From Maricaulis sp. (GTDB lineage Bacteria > Pseudomonadota > Alphaproteobacteria > Caulobacterales > Maricaulaceae), in NCBI GenBank assembly GCA_029251785.1, contig JAQXCQ010000004.1, forward strand, positions 1 through 44,839: DNA of 44,839 nucleotides. The letters run 5' to 3'. Each line of letters opens with the position of its first letter. Position 1 is the first letter of the stretch. Below the pieces are notes generated by a model that did no database searches, was not told the DNA's origin, and was given only the letters and a program-made list of their open reading frames with translations. The position numbers were made by a program, and so were the translations under genes. Shown here one piece after another: positions 7,860-16,631 of the stretch.

Positions 7860-8138
7860 ATGACGGATAACGAGTCATTGCCTCAAAAGGGGCATCAAGA
7901 ATCCAGCGGTGCGGACCGCATCATGAACACTGTCATCCTCGCGGTGATCGCGGTCTCATGTCTGGGATTTGGCTTCCCGCTTATGGCGCTGGGCGTCGAT
8001 CAAATCCTGTTGATGGGGGCCGGCGAAGGCTCTGTTGTGATGTTGATGTTGACGATCATTGTCGGCGTGGCGTTCTGGGCCATGGGTGGCGCGATGATCT
8101 GGTCGCTATACAAGATGTGGTTTCGTAAAAATGACTGA
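7860..8138 (+). CDS. Small two-helix membrane protein within the gat operon
   Basis: 92 residues. A polar N-terminus of about 20 residues is followed by two hydrophobic segments (about 23-46 and 57-80) and a short basic tail ending KMWFRKND. It begins four bases after the gatA stop and overlaps the next gene by eight bases, so it belongs to the gat transcript. I do not recognise a family. Nothing in it suggests a role in tRNA amidation; it may simply be co-transcribed. Confidence 0.7.
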   Translation: MTDNESLPQKGHQESSGADRIMNTVILAVIAVSCLGFGFPLMALGVDQILLMGAGEGSVVMLMLTIIVGVAFWAMGGAMIWSLYKMWFRKND

Positions 8139-8430
8139 ACCAACGATGCCAAGCAGAACGCCGCCAAAGGCTGTGGCTCTGATCCGCCCGTGCATTTATG
8201 CCGGAGCGTTGATCTCTATCCTGGGCGCCTCCCTTGTGTCCGGGCGCTTTGATTTCGGCTTCGATGTGTTCTGGAACATCATGGTTTTGACGCTCGGCGT
8301 GGCCATTATGATTTTCGGCGTGCTGGCAGCGATTGCCTGGCGCATTGCCAAAACTGCCAATGAGACAGCAATTGCCGAGGCCGAAGCCGGTATCGTGCGA
8401 GATCTGTCCGACGACGAAGACGACGACTGA
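8131..8430 (+). CDS. Small two-helix membrane protein with acidic tail, within the gat operon
   Basis: 99 residues, two membrane helices (about 18-37 and 48-71), then a cytoplasmic helix rich in Ala and Glu ([19 protein letters not shown]) and an acidic end SDDEDDD. Its start overlaps the previous gene by eight bases; a 53-base gap separates it from gatB. It resembles its neighbour in layout, so the two may form a heteromeric membrane pair. Function unknown. Confidence 0.7.
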   Translation: MTEPTMPSRTPPKAVALIRPCIYAGALISILGASLVSGRFDFGFDVFWNIMVLTLGVAIMIFGVLAAIAWRIAKTANETAIAEAEAGIVRDLSDDEDDD

Positions 8431-8483
8431 ATTTATTTGGCTCGTTCGCGGGCCCAAAGACTGACGAAAAAAGGACGATCGAA

Positions 8484-9980
8484 ATGAGCGATCACACTTA
8501 TCGCCTGACCGGTGAAACCGGTGACTGGGAAGTTGTCATGGGGCTTGAAGTCCATGCGCAAGTGGTCTCCAAGGCCAAGCTGTTTTCCGGCTCGGCGACC
8601 GCCTTTGGCGGCGCGCCCAATACCCAGGTGAGCCTTGTTGATGCGGCCATGCCCGGCATGCTGCCCGTGATCAATGAGGAAGTGGTGTCCCAGGCCGTCC
8701 GTACCGGTTTGGGCATGGGCTCCAAGATCAATCTATATTCGCGCTTTGATCGCAAGAATTACTTCTATCCCGACCTGCCACAGGGCTATCAAATCTCGCA
8801 GTTTGAATTCCCGATCGTTGGCGAAGGCGAGCTGGAATGCGAGCGCGAGGATGGCTCCCGCTTCAATGTCGGTATTGAGCGCCTGCACCTGGAACAGGAT
8901 GCCGGCAAGTCGATTCATGATCTTGATCCCAATTCTACCTATGTCGATCTAAATCGCTCTGGTGTGGCGCTGATGGAGATCGTCTCCAAGCCGTATATCC
9001 GCTCACCGGAAGAGGCCTCGGCCTATGTCACCAAATTACGCACATTGCTGCGCTATCTGGGAACCTGTGGCGGTGACATGGAAAAAGGCCAGCTGCGCGC
9101 CGACGTCAACGTCTCTGTGTGTCGCCCCGGCGATTACGAGAAATTCCGTGATGGGGGTGACGATTTCTCGCATCTTGGCACACGTTGCGAGATCAAGAAC
9201 GTCAACTCGCTCCGCTTTATTCGCCAGGCCTCAGAATATGAAGCCCGCCGCCAAATTGAAATCCTTGAAGAGGGTGGCAAGATTGATCAGGAAACGCGCC
9301 TGTTTGACTCCGTCACCGGTGTCACCCGTTCGATGCGCTCCAAGGAAGAAGCGCACGATTATCGCTACTTCCCAGACCCAGACCTGTTGCCGCTCGAGCT
9401 AACCGAGGACTTTGTCGATCAAATCCGCAGCGAACTTCCCGAGCTGCCCGACGCAAAGCGCCGCCGGTTTGTTGAAGATTTTGGTCTGTCAGAATATGAC
9501 GCTGGCGTTCTGGTCTCCGATCAGTCCCGTGCGGCATATTATGAAGCCGTTGCCGCCGGCCGTGACCCCAAATTGGCTGCGAACTGGGTCAATAATGAGC
9601 TGTTTGGTCGCTTGAACAAAGAGAGTTTGGGCATAGGCGAGACGCCGATTTCAGCGGACCAATTGGGCAAGCTGGTTGCCCTCATCAGTGACAAAACAAT
9701 CTCCGGCAAGATCGCCAAGGATGTCTTTGAAATCCTGTGGACGGATGGCGGCGATCCGGCACGGATCGTCGAAGATCGGGGCATGAAGCAGGTCACCGAC
9801 ACGGGAGCGATCGAAACAGTCATCGATCAATTGATCGCGGATAATCCCGATCAGGCCGCGCAGGTCAAAGAGAAGCCAAAGACCATGGGCTGGTTCGTTG
9901 GGCAGGTGATGAAAGCCATGCAGGGCAAGGCTAACCCGCAGGCTGTGAATGAAATTTTGCGTAAGAAATTTGAGCTGTGA
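8484..9980 (+). CDS. gatB: Asp-tRNA(Asn)/Glu-tRNA(Gln) amidotransferase subunit B
   Basis: 498-residue kinase/amidotransferase subunit. It activates the mischarged Glu or Asp on the tRNA with ATP and amidates it using ammonia from GatA. GatB hallmarks are present: [13 protein letters not shown] near the start, [47 protein letters not shown], and the tRNA-binding YqeY-like C-terminal domain ending [20 protein letters not shown]. It is preceded by a purine-rich site (AAAAAAGGACG). A stem-loop follows the stop. Confidence 0.97.
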   Translation: MSDHTYRLTGETGDWEVVMGLEVHAQVVSKAKLFSGSATAFGGAPNTQVSLVDAAMPGMLPVINEEVVSQAVRTGLGMGSKINLYSRFDRKNYFYPDLPQGYQISQFEFPIVGEGELECEREDGSRFNVGIERLHLEQDAGKSIHDLDPNSTYVDLNRSGVALMEIVSKPYIRSPEEASAYVTKLRTLLRYLGTCGGDMEKGQLRADVNVSVCRPGDYEKFRDGGDDFSHLGTRCEIKNVNSLRFIRQASEYEARRQIEILEEGGKIDQETRLFDSVTGVTRSMRSKEEAHDYRYFPDPDLLPLELTEDFVDQIRSELPELPDAKRRRFVEDFGLSEYDAGVLVSDQSRAAYYEAVAAGRDPKLAANWVNNELFGRLNKESLGIGETPISADQLGKLVALISDKTISGKIAKDVFEILWTDGGDPARIVEDRGMKQVTDTGAIETVIDQLIADNPDQAAQVKEKPKTMGWFVGQVMKAMQGKANPQAVNEILRKKFEL

Positions 9981-10023
9981 TCTAAGTGATCCGATAACCA
10001 CATCTCACTCAATCTGATCTAGA

Positions 10024-10051
10024 AGCCAGCGCCTCCATGGATGCGCTGGCT
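10024..10051 (+). terminator. Stem-loop after gatB, possible terminator
   Basis: AGCCAGCGC (10024-10032) pairs perfectly with GCGCTGGCT (10043-10051) around a ten-base loop. It lies 44 bases after the gatB stop, but no T-run follows, so it could be a 3' stabilising hairpin or a weak terminator for the gat operon. Confidence 0.45.
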
Positions 10052-10137
10052 ATTACCAATCGGGCCATTTCTGATCGTCTCATCTTTGGACAAAAGCTAA
10101 ACGGGCCGAGTGATGAACTAGCCGTTTAACGCGGCAG

Positions 10138-11094
10138 TTATTTTAGCAAGCCGATCTCACGCAGCCGTTCCATTAGATAATCGTGGGCTGAAATGGGTTC
10201 AGGATATTTGTCCGGATTGTCTGCGCTTACACAGCCAGGCAGAGTTTTGATCATGTAATCTGGCCGGTAATGCAGGAAGAACGGCATCGAGTAGCGCGAT
10301 TTACCGCGCCGTGCGCCCTCAGGATTGATCACGCGATGCGTAGTGGAAGGCAGCACATCATTTGTGGACCGGGCCAACATATCGCCCATATTGACCGCGA
10401 GACAGCCTGCGGGCGGGTTCATGTCTATCCATTCGCCCGTGCGGGTTTTAACCTGCAATCCGCGTTCTTCGGCGCCGAGTAAGAGTGTAATCGTGTTGAT
10501 GTCTTCATGCGCTTCAGCGCGAATAGATTGGCTGGTATCACCTTCCGTCGGTGGATAGTGTAGCAGCCGCATCACGGAATTGCCGTCTCGCACTGTGTCG
10601 ACAAAGAAACCCTTGTTTAAACCCAAATCGATCGCAATTGCCGATAATACCTTCGCTCCGAGTGCATCAAAAGCCGCATAAAGGCCGTGTACGGTCTCTT
10701 TCCAGCCTTCGATCTCGGACGGGATGAGATTACCCGCCATCAGGTCCGCATAGGGATGGCCATTCGGCAGGTCCCGGCCAACATGCCAGAACTCCTTGAG
10801 GTCGACATGACTGGCACCCTTGGCGATTTCAGTGCCAAATGGTGTGTAACCGCGCGCGCCGTGCAGGTCGGTGCGAAAATAGCTGTTTTTGACGTCTGTC
10901 GGCAAAGCGAAAAATTCGGCCCCCAGCTTGACGGTCTGATCAATCAAATTCTGATCGAGCCCATGGTCAGATATCGCGGCGAAGCCAAATTCGCGAAAGC
11001 TCAGTCCCAGCTGACGCGCGAACGCTATTGGATCGCTGGCCTGTAATTTCATTGAAACGGGTTCAAACCGGGAAAGTGAGTCTGAGGCTGTCAT
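10138..11094 (-). CDS. 2-oxoglutarate/Fe(II)-dependent oxygenase, isopenicillin N synthase family
   Basis: 318 residues. The N-terminal DIOX_N part (about 10-130) contains FREFGFAAISDHG; the C-terminal 2OG-FeII domain (about 170-280) contains the iron ligands His196 and Asp198 (AHEDIN) and His253 (THRVINP), and the oxoglutarate-binding Arg267 in RYSMPFF. All catalytic residues are present. The typical length and the phrase LQVKTRTGEWIDMNPPAGCLAVNMGDML place it with bacterial isopenicillin-N-synthase-like oxygenases, whose substrates vary widely; the substrate here is unknown. The start has AAGG eight bases upstream. Monocistronic and divergent from the following GST gene. Confidence 0.9.
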   Translation of the reverse strand: MTASDSLSRFEPVSMKLQASDPIAFARQLGLSFREFGFAAISDHGLDQNLIDQTVKLGAEFFALPTDVKNSYFRTDLHGARGYTPFGTEIAKGASHVDLKEFWHVGRDLPNGHPYADLMAGNLIPSEIEGWKETVHGLYAAFDALGAKVLSAIAIDLGLNKGFFVDTVRDGNSVMRLLHYPPTEGDTSQSIRAEAHEDINTITLLLGAEERGLQVKTRTGEWIDMNPPAGCLAVNMGDMLARSTNDVLPSTTHRVINPEGARRGKSRYSMPFFLHYRPDYMIKTLPGCVSADNPDKYPEPISAHDYLMERLREIGLLK

Positions 11095-11253
11095 GGGTTT
11101 ACCTTCTTGTTGTTTAGACAGGAATAGGGCCTCGTTACTTCACTGCCAAGAGGCGCAACGTCGCAGGTGCACACGGTGCTGTGAAGATTTCAGACTTGAT
11201 CAGAACCACCGAGCGCCCATCTAATCACCCTGGCAATCATCAAGGACCGGCTC

Positions 11254-11979
11254 ATGTCTGCACCTATCGACCTATTTTATTGGCCCACACCGAACGGCTG
11301 GAAAGTCACCATCGCCCTGGAAGAGATGGGGCTTCCCTATACGGTCAACACCGTAAACATCGGGGCCGGAGAGCAATTTGAGCCGGCATTCTTGGCAATC
11401 AGTCCCAATAACCGCATGCCGGCGATTACCGACCCCGATGGGCCAGGCGGCAAGCCGATCTCAATATTCGAATCCGGGGCGATCCTGCAATATCTGGGTC
11501 GCAAGACAGGACTGTTCTATCCAACGGACGCGCGCGCTCGCGCCGAGGTAGACCAATGGTTGTTCTGGCAAATGGGCGGTTTAGGTCCCATGGCGGGCCA
11601 AGCTCACCATTTTCGCACCTACGCGAAGGCGATCGAGCCTGATGAAAGCAAGTTAGAATACGGCAAGATCCGTTACACCAACGAGGTCAATCGCCTCTAT
11701 GGTGTGCTGGAACGAGTATTGAGTGACGGTCGAAATTATGTCGCAGGCGATTATTCCATTGCCGATATGGCAATCTGGCCGTGGATTCTGCCCAAGGGGC
11801 AGGGGCAGGATTTGGCCGACTTCCCGAAGCTGTCGGCGTGGATGGACCGTGTCGGCGCGCGAGGTGCCGTGCAAAAGGGACGCGGAATTGGTCGCGAAAA
11901 GCGTCGGGCTCTCGATGAAGATTCCGAAGACATGAAAAAGGCGCGGGATATGCTGTTCGGTCAGACGGCGAAGGTCTGA
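11254..11979 (+). CDS. Glutathione S-transferase family protein, Nu-class (YfcG/YghU-like)
   Basis: 241 residues: an N-terminal thioredoxin-fold domain (about 4-85) with TPNGWKVTIALEE at 10-22 and FESGAILQYLGRK, then an all-helical C-terminal domain with WQMGGLGPMAGQAHHF, the sequence that marks Nu-class GSTs such as E. coli YfcG. These enzymes use glutathione through a Thr/Asn active site rather than Tyr/Cys, reduce disulfides and show peroxidase activity. The Thr-Pro-Asn at 10-12 is consistent with that. Long C-terminal charged tail. Upstream is a divergent oxygenase gene; downstream is an unrelated membrane protein. Confidence 0.9.
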   Translation: MSAPIDLFYWPTPNGWKVTIALEEMGLPYTVNTVNIGAGEQFEPAFLAISPNNRMPAITDPDGPGGKPISIFESGAILQYLGRKTGLFYPTDARARAEVDQWLFWQMGGLGPMAGQAHHFRTYAKAIEPDESKLEYGKIRYTNEVNRLYGVLERVLSDGRNYVAGDYSIADMAIWPWILPKGQGQDLADFPKLSAWMDRVGARGAVQKGRGIGREKRRALDEDSEDMKKARDMLFGQTAKV

Positions 11980-12077
11980 GCGCCTTCAGAAAAAGATTCG
12001 CGTCCTACGCGTAAGGTCTTGAATAATTTCCTCGGGCACGGAATGCTCCGGTCCGGGGAATTTCAGGGGCGGTAGGA

Positions 12078-13667
12078 ATGACAGACGTCCTGGACACAGG
12101 ATCGCAAGAGGCAATCGATACACCATCCGCGGATGTGTATCGACGCGCCGGATTGGCGGGACGGGAAGCGGAACGGCTGGCCTCAGCAGAGGCGGTGAGA
12201 CGGGAAACCCGGTCTCCCTGGGAAGCTGCGCCATTCGGAATTTTGATCTGGGCGGTGTGGCGGCTGATCTATAAAGGTTTCCAACCAGTCTGGCTTTTGG
12301 CGTCCCTGGCTCTTGTTGCCTGGTTTGCGACGCAGGGTGTGATCCAGTCGGGCGGAATTCGGAGTTTGACCGAGGACGGGCCGAGCCTTGAAACGCGAAT
12401 TCAGAATAGTCTCATGGCCGCCATACCATCTGAACAGGACGCGCAGGCATACTGGCAGTTACAAATGCAGGGCGCATTGGACGGCGATCGCAGGCGCCGC
12501 CCAGACATCGAAACCTACAGAGCTTGGGCCGCTATTGGTCCTGACCTGATAGGGCGAGAGCGGCTCTCGCTTCAAATTCTTGCGCAAGACTCGACAATAG
12601 CAGAGATGGATGCCCAGCTGCGCACAGGCCCGGCCTGGGACCGCGAGCGCGCCCTCGAATTGGCTTGGCGCTCATTGACCCAAGAAGCAGAACGACGCGA
12701 TCTGGAGCCTATGGGCCTGATCCTTGTCCCGGACGAGCTAAATGCGCGCTATCAGTCTTCACTCTTCATTTGGTCCATCGCTCAGACCAGCGCAGAAACT
12801 TTTTTTGAACGGCAAGCAACGGGTCAGCTTGAATTAACAAGTCTGTCCGGCTTGGTTCGCGAAGGCGCGGCCGATACTCGCCTTTATGGCGGAATGCGAC
12901 ATCTTGTGATGCAGACCTGCGCGCAGGCCCGCCAGACCGGTGATGCACTTGGCGACTGCAATGCCGGCATAATACCTGTGCGAGAGCTGGACAGCGTCCG
13001 TTATGCGCTTGCGGCCATTGAAGTCGGCGCCGTGAGGCTTAGTGTTCCAGAGCGAGCAGTGCGGGATGGTGCTGAAATATTGGGTGCAGCCTACGCTGCG
13101 GGACGATTGCATTCGGCAATGTCGTCCCAGCTTGATGATTGGTTGGCTCAATTGCTTCCCGCCGACCGGATAAATGAGCATGTTCGAAATTCAAGTGTGC
13201 GTCTGGATCTGGCCTATGCCGCGCCTATGCGGGCGTCAGGTGTCAGCGCGGATCAGATCGATTTGCGCATTGGTCCGGAAGCCGCTGGCCTGAGTCGATT
13301 GCTGGAAACAGTGTCGCGACTTAGGCGCTATTATTCGCCGACCGTCACAATTCGACTCCTGTCGGGGGTACGCTCCGCGGCCGATCTGGAGCAATTGCTC
13401 CGTCTCGCTCCGGTTGCCGGCGACCGGCTCCTTGGAATGCAGTTAATGCTGGGCGCGGATATTTACAGCCTCTTACAAGACGAACCCGCACCGGTGCAGC
13501 CAGAGCGCCGCATCTATCACGGTTTGATTGCCGGGTTAGTATCGTCGGCGATGGTCATATTGCTGACCATTTTGCGCCTGTCCACGCCTGTGCTGATACG
13601 TCGGGCCGGGTGGCTCAATGGGCTCGACGCATCACTGTCCCGTTTATTTCTTGGTAGGAAAACCTAA
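12078..13667 (+). CDS. Unknown membrane protein with a large periplasmic domain
   Basis: 529 residues, not recognised. An acidic, then Arg/Glu-rich cytoplasmic head (1-50) leads to hydrophobic segments at about 52-63 and 70-92, then a polar domain of about 400 residues with no catalytic motif I can see, and a single C-terminal helix (about 492-510) with a basic tail. The predicted topology is both ends inside and a big periplasmic domain. The domain is helical-looking and rich in Arg, Ala and Leu; two cysteines (in MQTCAQARQ and LGDCNAG) could form a disulfide. The layout resembles polysaccharide co-polymerases, and the gene lies just before the holdfast locus, but I see no sequence relation to Wzz. 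Start ATG 12078 follows a GGTAGGA ribosome site. Confidence 0.7.
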   Translation: MTDVLDTGSQEAIDTPSADVYRRAGLAGREAERLASAEAVRRETRSPWEAAPFGILIWAVWRLIYKGFQPVWLLASLALVAWFATQGVIQSGGIRSLTEDGPSLETRIQNSLMAAIPSEQDAQAYWQLQMQGALDGDRRRRPDIETYRAWAAIGPDLIGRERLSLQILAQDSTIAEMDAQLRTGPAWDRERALELAWRSLTQEAERRDLEPMGLILVPDELNARYQSSLFIWSIAQTSAETFFERQATGQLELTSLSGLVREGAADTRLYGGMRHLVMQTCAQARQTGDALGDCNAGIIPVRELDSVRYALAAIEVGAVRLSVPERAVRDGAEILGAAYAAGRLHSAMSSQLDDWLAQLLPADRINEHVRNSSVRLDLAYAAPMRASGVSADQIDLRIGPEAAGLSRLLETVSRLRRYYSPTVTIRLLSGVRSAADLEQLLRLAPVAGDRLLGMQLMLGADIYSLLQDEPAPVQPERRIYHGLIAGLVSSAMVILLTILRLSTPVLIRRAGWLNGLDASLSRLFLGRKT

Positions 13668-13825
13668 CGGAAATAAATACTTGCGGCGCTTTTTTCGTGT
13701 TTTCGTTAACCTTAAAGCAAGTCTCTTTGATCAGGATCACATTTGTTCGAGGGCATCTCGGGCAGGATGGTGGCGCGGACGACAGATCGAAAAGATCGGG
13801 TCCGCCGGTGTTAAGGGGAAGTATA

Positions 13826-14098
13826 ATGGCGTTTACCGACGTAGAGACTGAACAGGCCCATCAGGCCGCAACAACCGACGCAACAGGCGATGATCTGTGC
13901 AAGCTCGGTATTTTGTATTCCACGGGCCAGGGCGGTGAGATCGATTACGTCGAAGCTCACAAATGGTTCAATCTGGCAGCGATGCTCGGCTCCGAGCCGG
14001 CTAAATACTATCGCCAGGAAATTTCTGATCAAATGTCCGGTGGTCAAGTGGCTTCAGCCCAGCGCGCCGCGCGCGAATGGCTGGCGACACGCCACTAA
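13826..14098 (+). CDS. Small Sel1/TPR-repeat protein
   Basis: 90 residues. It contains one clear Sel1-like unit, LCKLGILYSTGQGGEIDYVEAHKWFNLAA, written here by its key residues Leu-Gly-Tyr-Gly and Ala-x-Lys-Trp; the second helix pair continues to the C-terminal SAQRAAREWLATRH. No signal peptide from the chosen ATG at 13826, which is preceded by AAGGGGA. An upstream in-frame ATG at 13697 would add an unlikely 43-residue stretch. Sel1 proteins are protein-protein adaptors. It converges on hfsD across a strong stem-loop. Confidence 0.8.
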   Translation: MAFTDVETEQAHQAATTDATGDDLCKLGILYSTGQGGEIDYVEAHKWFNLAAMLGSEPAKYYRQEISDQMSGGQVASAQRAAREWLATRH

Positions 14099-14109
14099 GA
14101 CAATTGCAC

Positions 14110-14157
14110 CAGATTGTCCGGATGCCGGCAGGCTTTGGCCTGCCGGCTCCCAATCTG
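14110..14157. terminator. Strong bidirectional stem-loop between the Sel1 gene and hfsD
   Basis: GCCGGCAGGC (14124-14133) pairs perfectly with GCCTGCCGGC (14138-14147) around TTTG, and an outer CAGATTG/CAATCTG pair (14110-14116 and 14151-14157) extends the structure. TATTTTAAAT follows on the plus side. It probably terminates both convergent transcripts. Confidence 0.7.
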
Positions 14158-14201
14158 TATTTTAAATATTGCTGCTATCGGCACCGCGATGGCGTCCGAA
14201 A

Positions 14202-14927
14202 TCAATTATTGATTTCGTTTGCTATGGCGTAAGAAAAGGCTTGGTCCAACGGGATGATCCCCGTGACATATTGCTCAACGAAGACGTTGATTTCAGCGAT
14301 GGTCGACCGAGGAACGAAGACGATGTCATGACGGCGTAATTGCAATTCGTCGACATTGCCGCGCCCTCTAAGGGCATCACTCACATCCACCGTTCGCATC
14401 ATCAGGCCGCCGCCTGGCATGCGCCTGAGCACGACGACCTTGCCGCGCGCAGCTGAATTCTGGAACCCGCCGGCCAGCATCACGGCTTCTAATGCGCCCA
14501 CCGGACCTGTCAGAGCGACCAGTCCGGGCGAATTGACCTCACCACCCACGATAATATTCTGCGGCCCGAGAGCGGCCCGTCTCACCTCAACGATCGGCGA
14601 GACCAACACACTTCTTGCGTAAGCATCGGCAATTACATTTGCGATCTCGTGATCAGTTCGATCGGCGACCATGACATTTGCCAGAAGCGGCAGGCTGACC
14701 CGGCCATCCGGCCCGATCAATGCCACGCGAGATAATTCCGGAGCGCTGTGAACGGTCACGTCGATACTGTCCCCCGGGAAAAACCGATATTCGGGGTCAG
14801 ATGCTTGCCAGGCCGCAAAATGCCCGCTGCCCCAATTGGCCGTGGGAATTTCGGCGGAAGGTGAGCTGGCACAGCCTGAAAGGCCCAGGCCGATGGATAA
14901 AGGTATGACCAGAGATAAAACGCGCAT
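14202..14927 (-). CDS. hfsD: Holdfast/polysaccharide export outer-membrane lipoprotein, Wza family
   Basis: 241 residues from ATG 14927 (AAAGGTG ribosome site); longer in-frame starts would bury the signal. A lipoprotein signal ends in LSGC with Cys19. Then come a Poly_export domain (about 40-120: YRFFPGDSIDVTVHSAPELS and VSLPLLANVMVADRTD) and an SLBB-type domain (about 125-200: IIVGGEVNSPGLVALTGPVGALEAVMLAGGF). The C-terminal residues (VEQYVTGIIPLDQAFSYAI) would cross the outer membrane as in Wza. It forms the exit channel for the polymer. HfsD identity rests on its divergent position next to the hfsA-hfsB-hfsC-type operon and the whole locus content. Confidence 0.85.
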   Translation of the reverse strand: MRVLSLVIPLSIGLGLSGCASSPSAEIPTANWGSGHFAAWQASDPEYRFFPGDSIDVTVHSAPELSRVALIGPDGRVSLPLLANVMVADRTDHEIANVIADAYARSVLVSPIVEVRRAALGPQNIIVGGEVNSPGLVALTGPVGALEAVMLAGGFQNSAARGKVVVLRRMPGGGLMMRTVDVSDALRGRGNVDELQLRRHDIVFVPRSTIAEINVFVEQYVTGIIPLDQAFSYAIANEINN

Positions 14928-14977
14928 GCTCGCACCTTTGTTCACGACGGTAAGAATAGATTTTTCTGCTGTTATGG

Positions 14978-14992
14978 ATAAGAAAAAATTAA
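14978..14992. promoter_or_regulatory. Candidate CtrA box between hfsD and hfsA
   Basis: ATAA-GAAAAAA-TTAA, which on the minus strand reads TTAA-N7-TTAT, one mismatch from the Caulobacter CtrA consensus TTAA-N7-TTAA. It lies in the 89-base divergent gap, 51 bases before the hfsD start and 25 before the hfsA start. In Caulobacter, holdfast production is tied to the cell cycle; direct control here is inferred. Confidence 0.35.
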
Positions 14993-15016
14993 GCGCGCAG
15001 ACCGTCTTATGCTGGG

Positions 15017-16561
15017 ATGACAACATCGTACTCGAATCAAGGCGACGAATTGCAATCATCAGGTCATCTGTCTGCGTCTTCGCGCGGGCAACTGGATTTG
15101 TTCGACGTCATCGCTTTGGCTTGGTCCGAGCGGGGTTTCATCGTCCTGGTGTTTGCCATTTTATTCGCAGCCGGCGCGACCGCTTCCGTGTTGTTGCTGA
15201 AGCCGAGTTATCAGGCGCATCTGCCGCTCATTGTCATGCTGGAAGATAATGCGGCACCCGCAACAGCCGGTTTGGGCGGTGCGTTCATGCTCGACCAAAT
15301 CATGCAATCCGAAAGCGAATTGCTCAATTCTGAAGCCGTTCGCCGCCGAGCGCTTGCGTCTATCGGACCGGCCGCAGTCCTTGGAGAAGCCGGTTTGATA
15401 AATGCCGAGCCGCTTGCCCTGCGTGCCATGCGGGAGGGTTTTACTGTCACACGCGCGCCCAATGCCACGGTGCTAACGGCCAGTTATAATGCTCCCTCAG
15501 CCGATACATCCGCCCGCGTGCTCAACGCCATCGTGGATGCCTACCTCATTTTTCGCGAGGACGTATTGGTTGAGGTTGGTTTTGAGGGGGTAGTCGAGCG
15601 ACGGCGCGCCGCCGATCTCGCGCTGGTCCAAACACAAAATGCTCTGGATGAGTTTCTAGCGACAAATGATTTGGTTAGTTTCGCCGCGGATCAAGCCGCC
15701 GCAGAAGCCAGTGTTGCCACACTCCAGGATCGCCTGCGTACCGCCCGGGTCGACCGCGATTCCGCTGCGGCGGGCGTAACGGCGTTGGGCACGCGCATCA
15801 GTAATGTTCCGTCACAAATCGAATTGTACACTGAAAACGGCGTCACCTCGACACTTCTGGATTTACGGGCGGAACGCGCGCGATTGTTGTCGCGATATCA
15901 GCCGACCGCGCCAGCCGTCATCGCGATAGATCGTGAGATAGCAGCGATGACGGCCTTTATCGCCACTGGAGCGCCGGCTGGTCAGGGCGTGATAAGGACC
16001 GGTCTGAACCCTGTCAGGCAGGCGATGGAGACGGATCTGGCTGTCCGGCAAACCAATGCGAGAACCGCAGCGGAGCGGGTCATTGAGCTTGAGCGTCAAT
16101 TACGGACTGCGCGCGCAGAAATCGCGCGATTGCGGCCATTGGAGTCTGAATTTACGTTGCTGACACAGAGCATCACCGCCGCAACAAGCGCAGCGGCTGG
16201 CCTCGCTTCACAGGAGGCGGCCGCAGCGGCACGTCGGTCCGGCACCGCCGGCGCGGCGGATTCTGTGCGGGTCTTCGAGCGGGCGTTGCCGCCATTCCAA
16301 GCGACATCGATGAAAAAACTTGGCATTATTGCGTCCTTCGTGATCGCTCTCGGCACAGCCATGTTTTTCGGTCTCATCCGCGGCTATTGGCGTGGGTATA
16401 TCGACGCGCGTGCGGCCCGTCCTGTGTCAGCACCGCGTCAGCCTTCAAATCCAGCTCAATCTGGGCCGGCTAGCGTGCCTTCAAATCCTGAAATTATGCC
16501 CGCCATCGATGAATTAGCAGATCTGCCTGTCTTGGCGCGCATTGGTGACCGCGCCGCGTAA
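15017..16561 (+). CDS. hfsA: Holdfast polysaccharide co-polymerase, Wzz/GumC type
   Basis: 514 residues with the two-helix Wzz topology: a cytoplasmic head including LDLFDVIALAWSERG, TM1 at about 41-61, a long periplasmic domain with alternating Ala/Glu/Arg-rich coiled-coil stretches (about 180-400), TM2 at about 435-455, and a Pro/Ser-rich cytoplasmic tail. The tail ends with ELADLPVLARIGDRAA, which resembles the linker that joins the co-polymerase to the tyrosine-kinase domain in fused Wzc/ExoP proteins. Here the ATPase-like partner is a separate gene starting about 40-70 bases on. Controls chain length and passes the polymer to HfsD. First gene of a plus-strand operon with hfsB and hfsC. 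Confidence 0.85.
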   Translation: MTTSYSNQGDELQSSGHLSASSRGQLDLFDVIALAWSERGFIVLVFAILFAAGATASVLLLKPSYQAHLPLIVMLEDNAAPATAGLGGAFMLDQIMQSESELLNSEAVRRRALASIGPAAVLGEAGLINAEPLALRAMREGFTVTRAPNATVLTASYNAPSADTSARVLNAIVDAYLIFREDVLVEVGFEGVVERRRAADLALVQTQNALDEFLATNDLVSFAADQAAAEASVATLQDRLRTARVDRDSAAAGVTALGTRISNVPSQIELYTENGVTSTLLDLRAERARLLSRYQPTAPAVIAIDREIAAMTAFIATGAPAGQGVIRTGLNPVRQAMETDLAVRQTNARTAAERVIELERQLRTARAEIARLRPLESEFTLLTQSITAATSAAAGLASQEAAAAARRSGTAGAADSVRVFERALPPFQATSMKKLGIIASFVIALGTAMFFGLIRGYWRGYIDARAARPVSAPRQPSNPAQSGPASVPSNPEIMPAIDELADLPVLARIGDRAA

Positions 16562-16631
16562 GCACAGCGTTAACCTCAATTCATCAGGTTAGTGACAAGT
16601 GATTCGAGGCGCGCCATGGGCGCTAGTGCAT

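Noticed and set aside
14928-15059. Longer start for the export lipoprotein at 15059
   Set aside because: It would bury the lipoprotein signal (LSGC) and overlap hfsA; ATG 14927 gives a standard lipoprotein.
16568-16593. TAACCT/AGGTTA inverted repeat between hfsA and hfsB as an operator
   Set aside because: Six-base arms with a nine-base loop within a short gap inside an operon; chance occurrence is likely.
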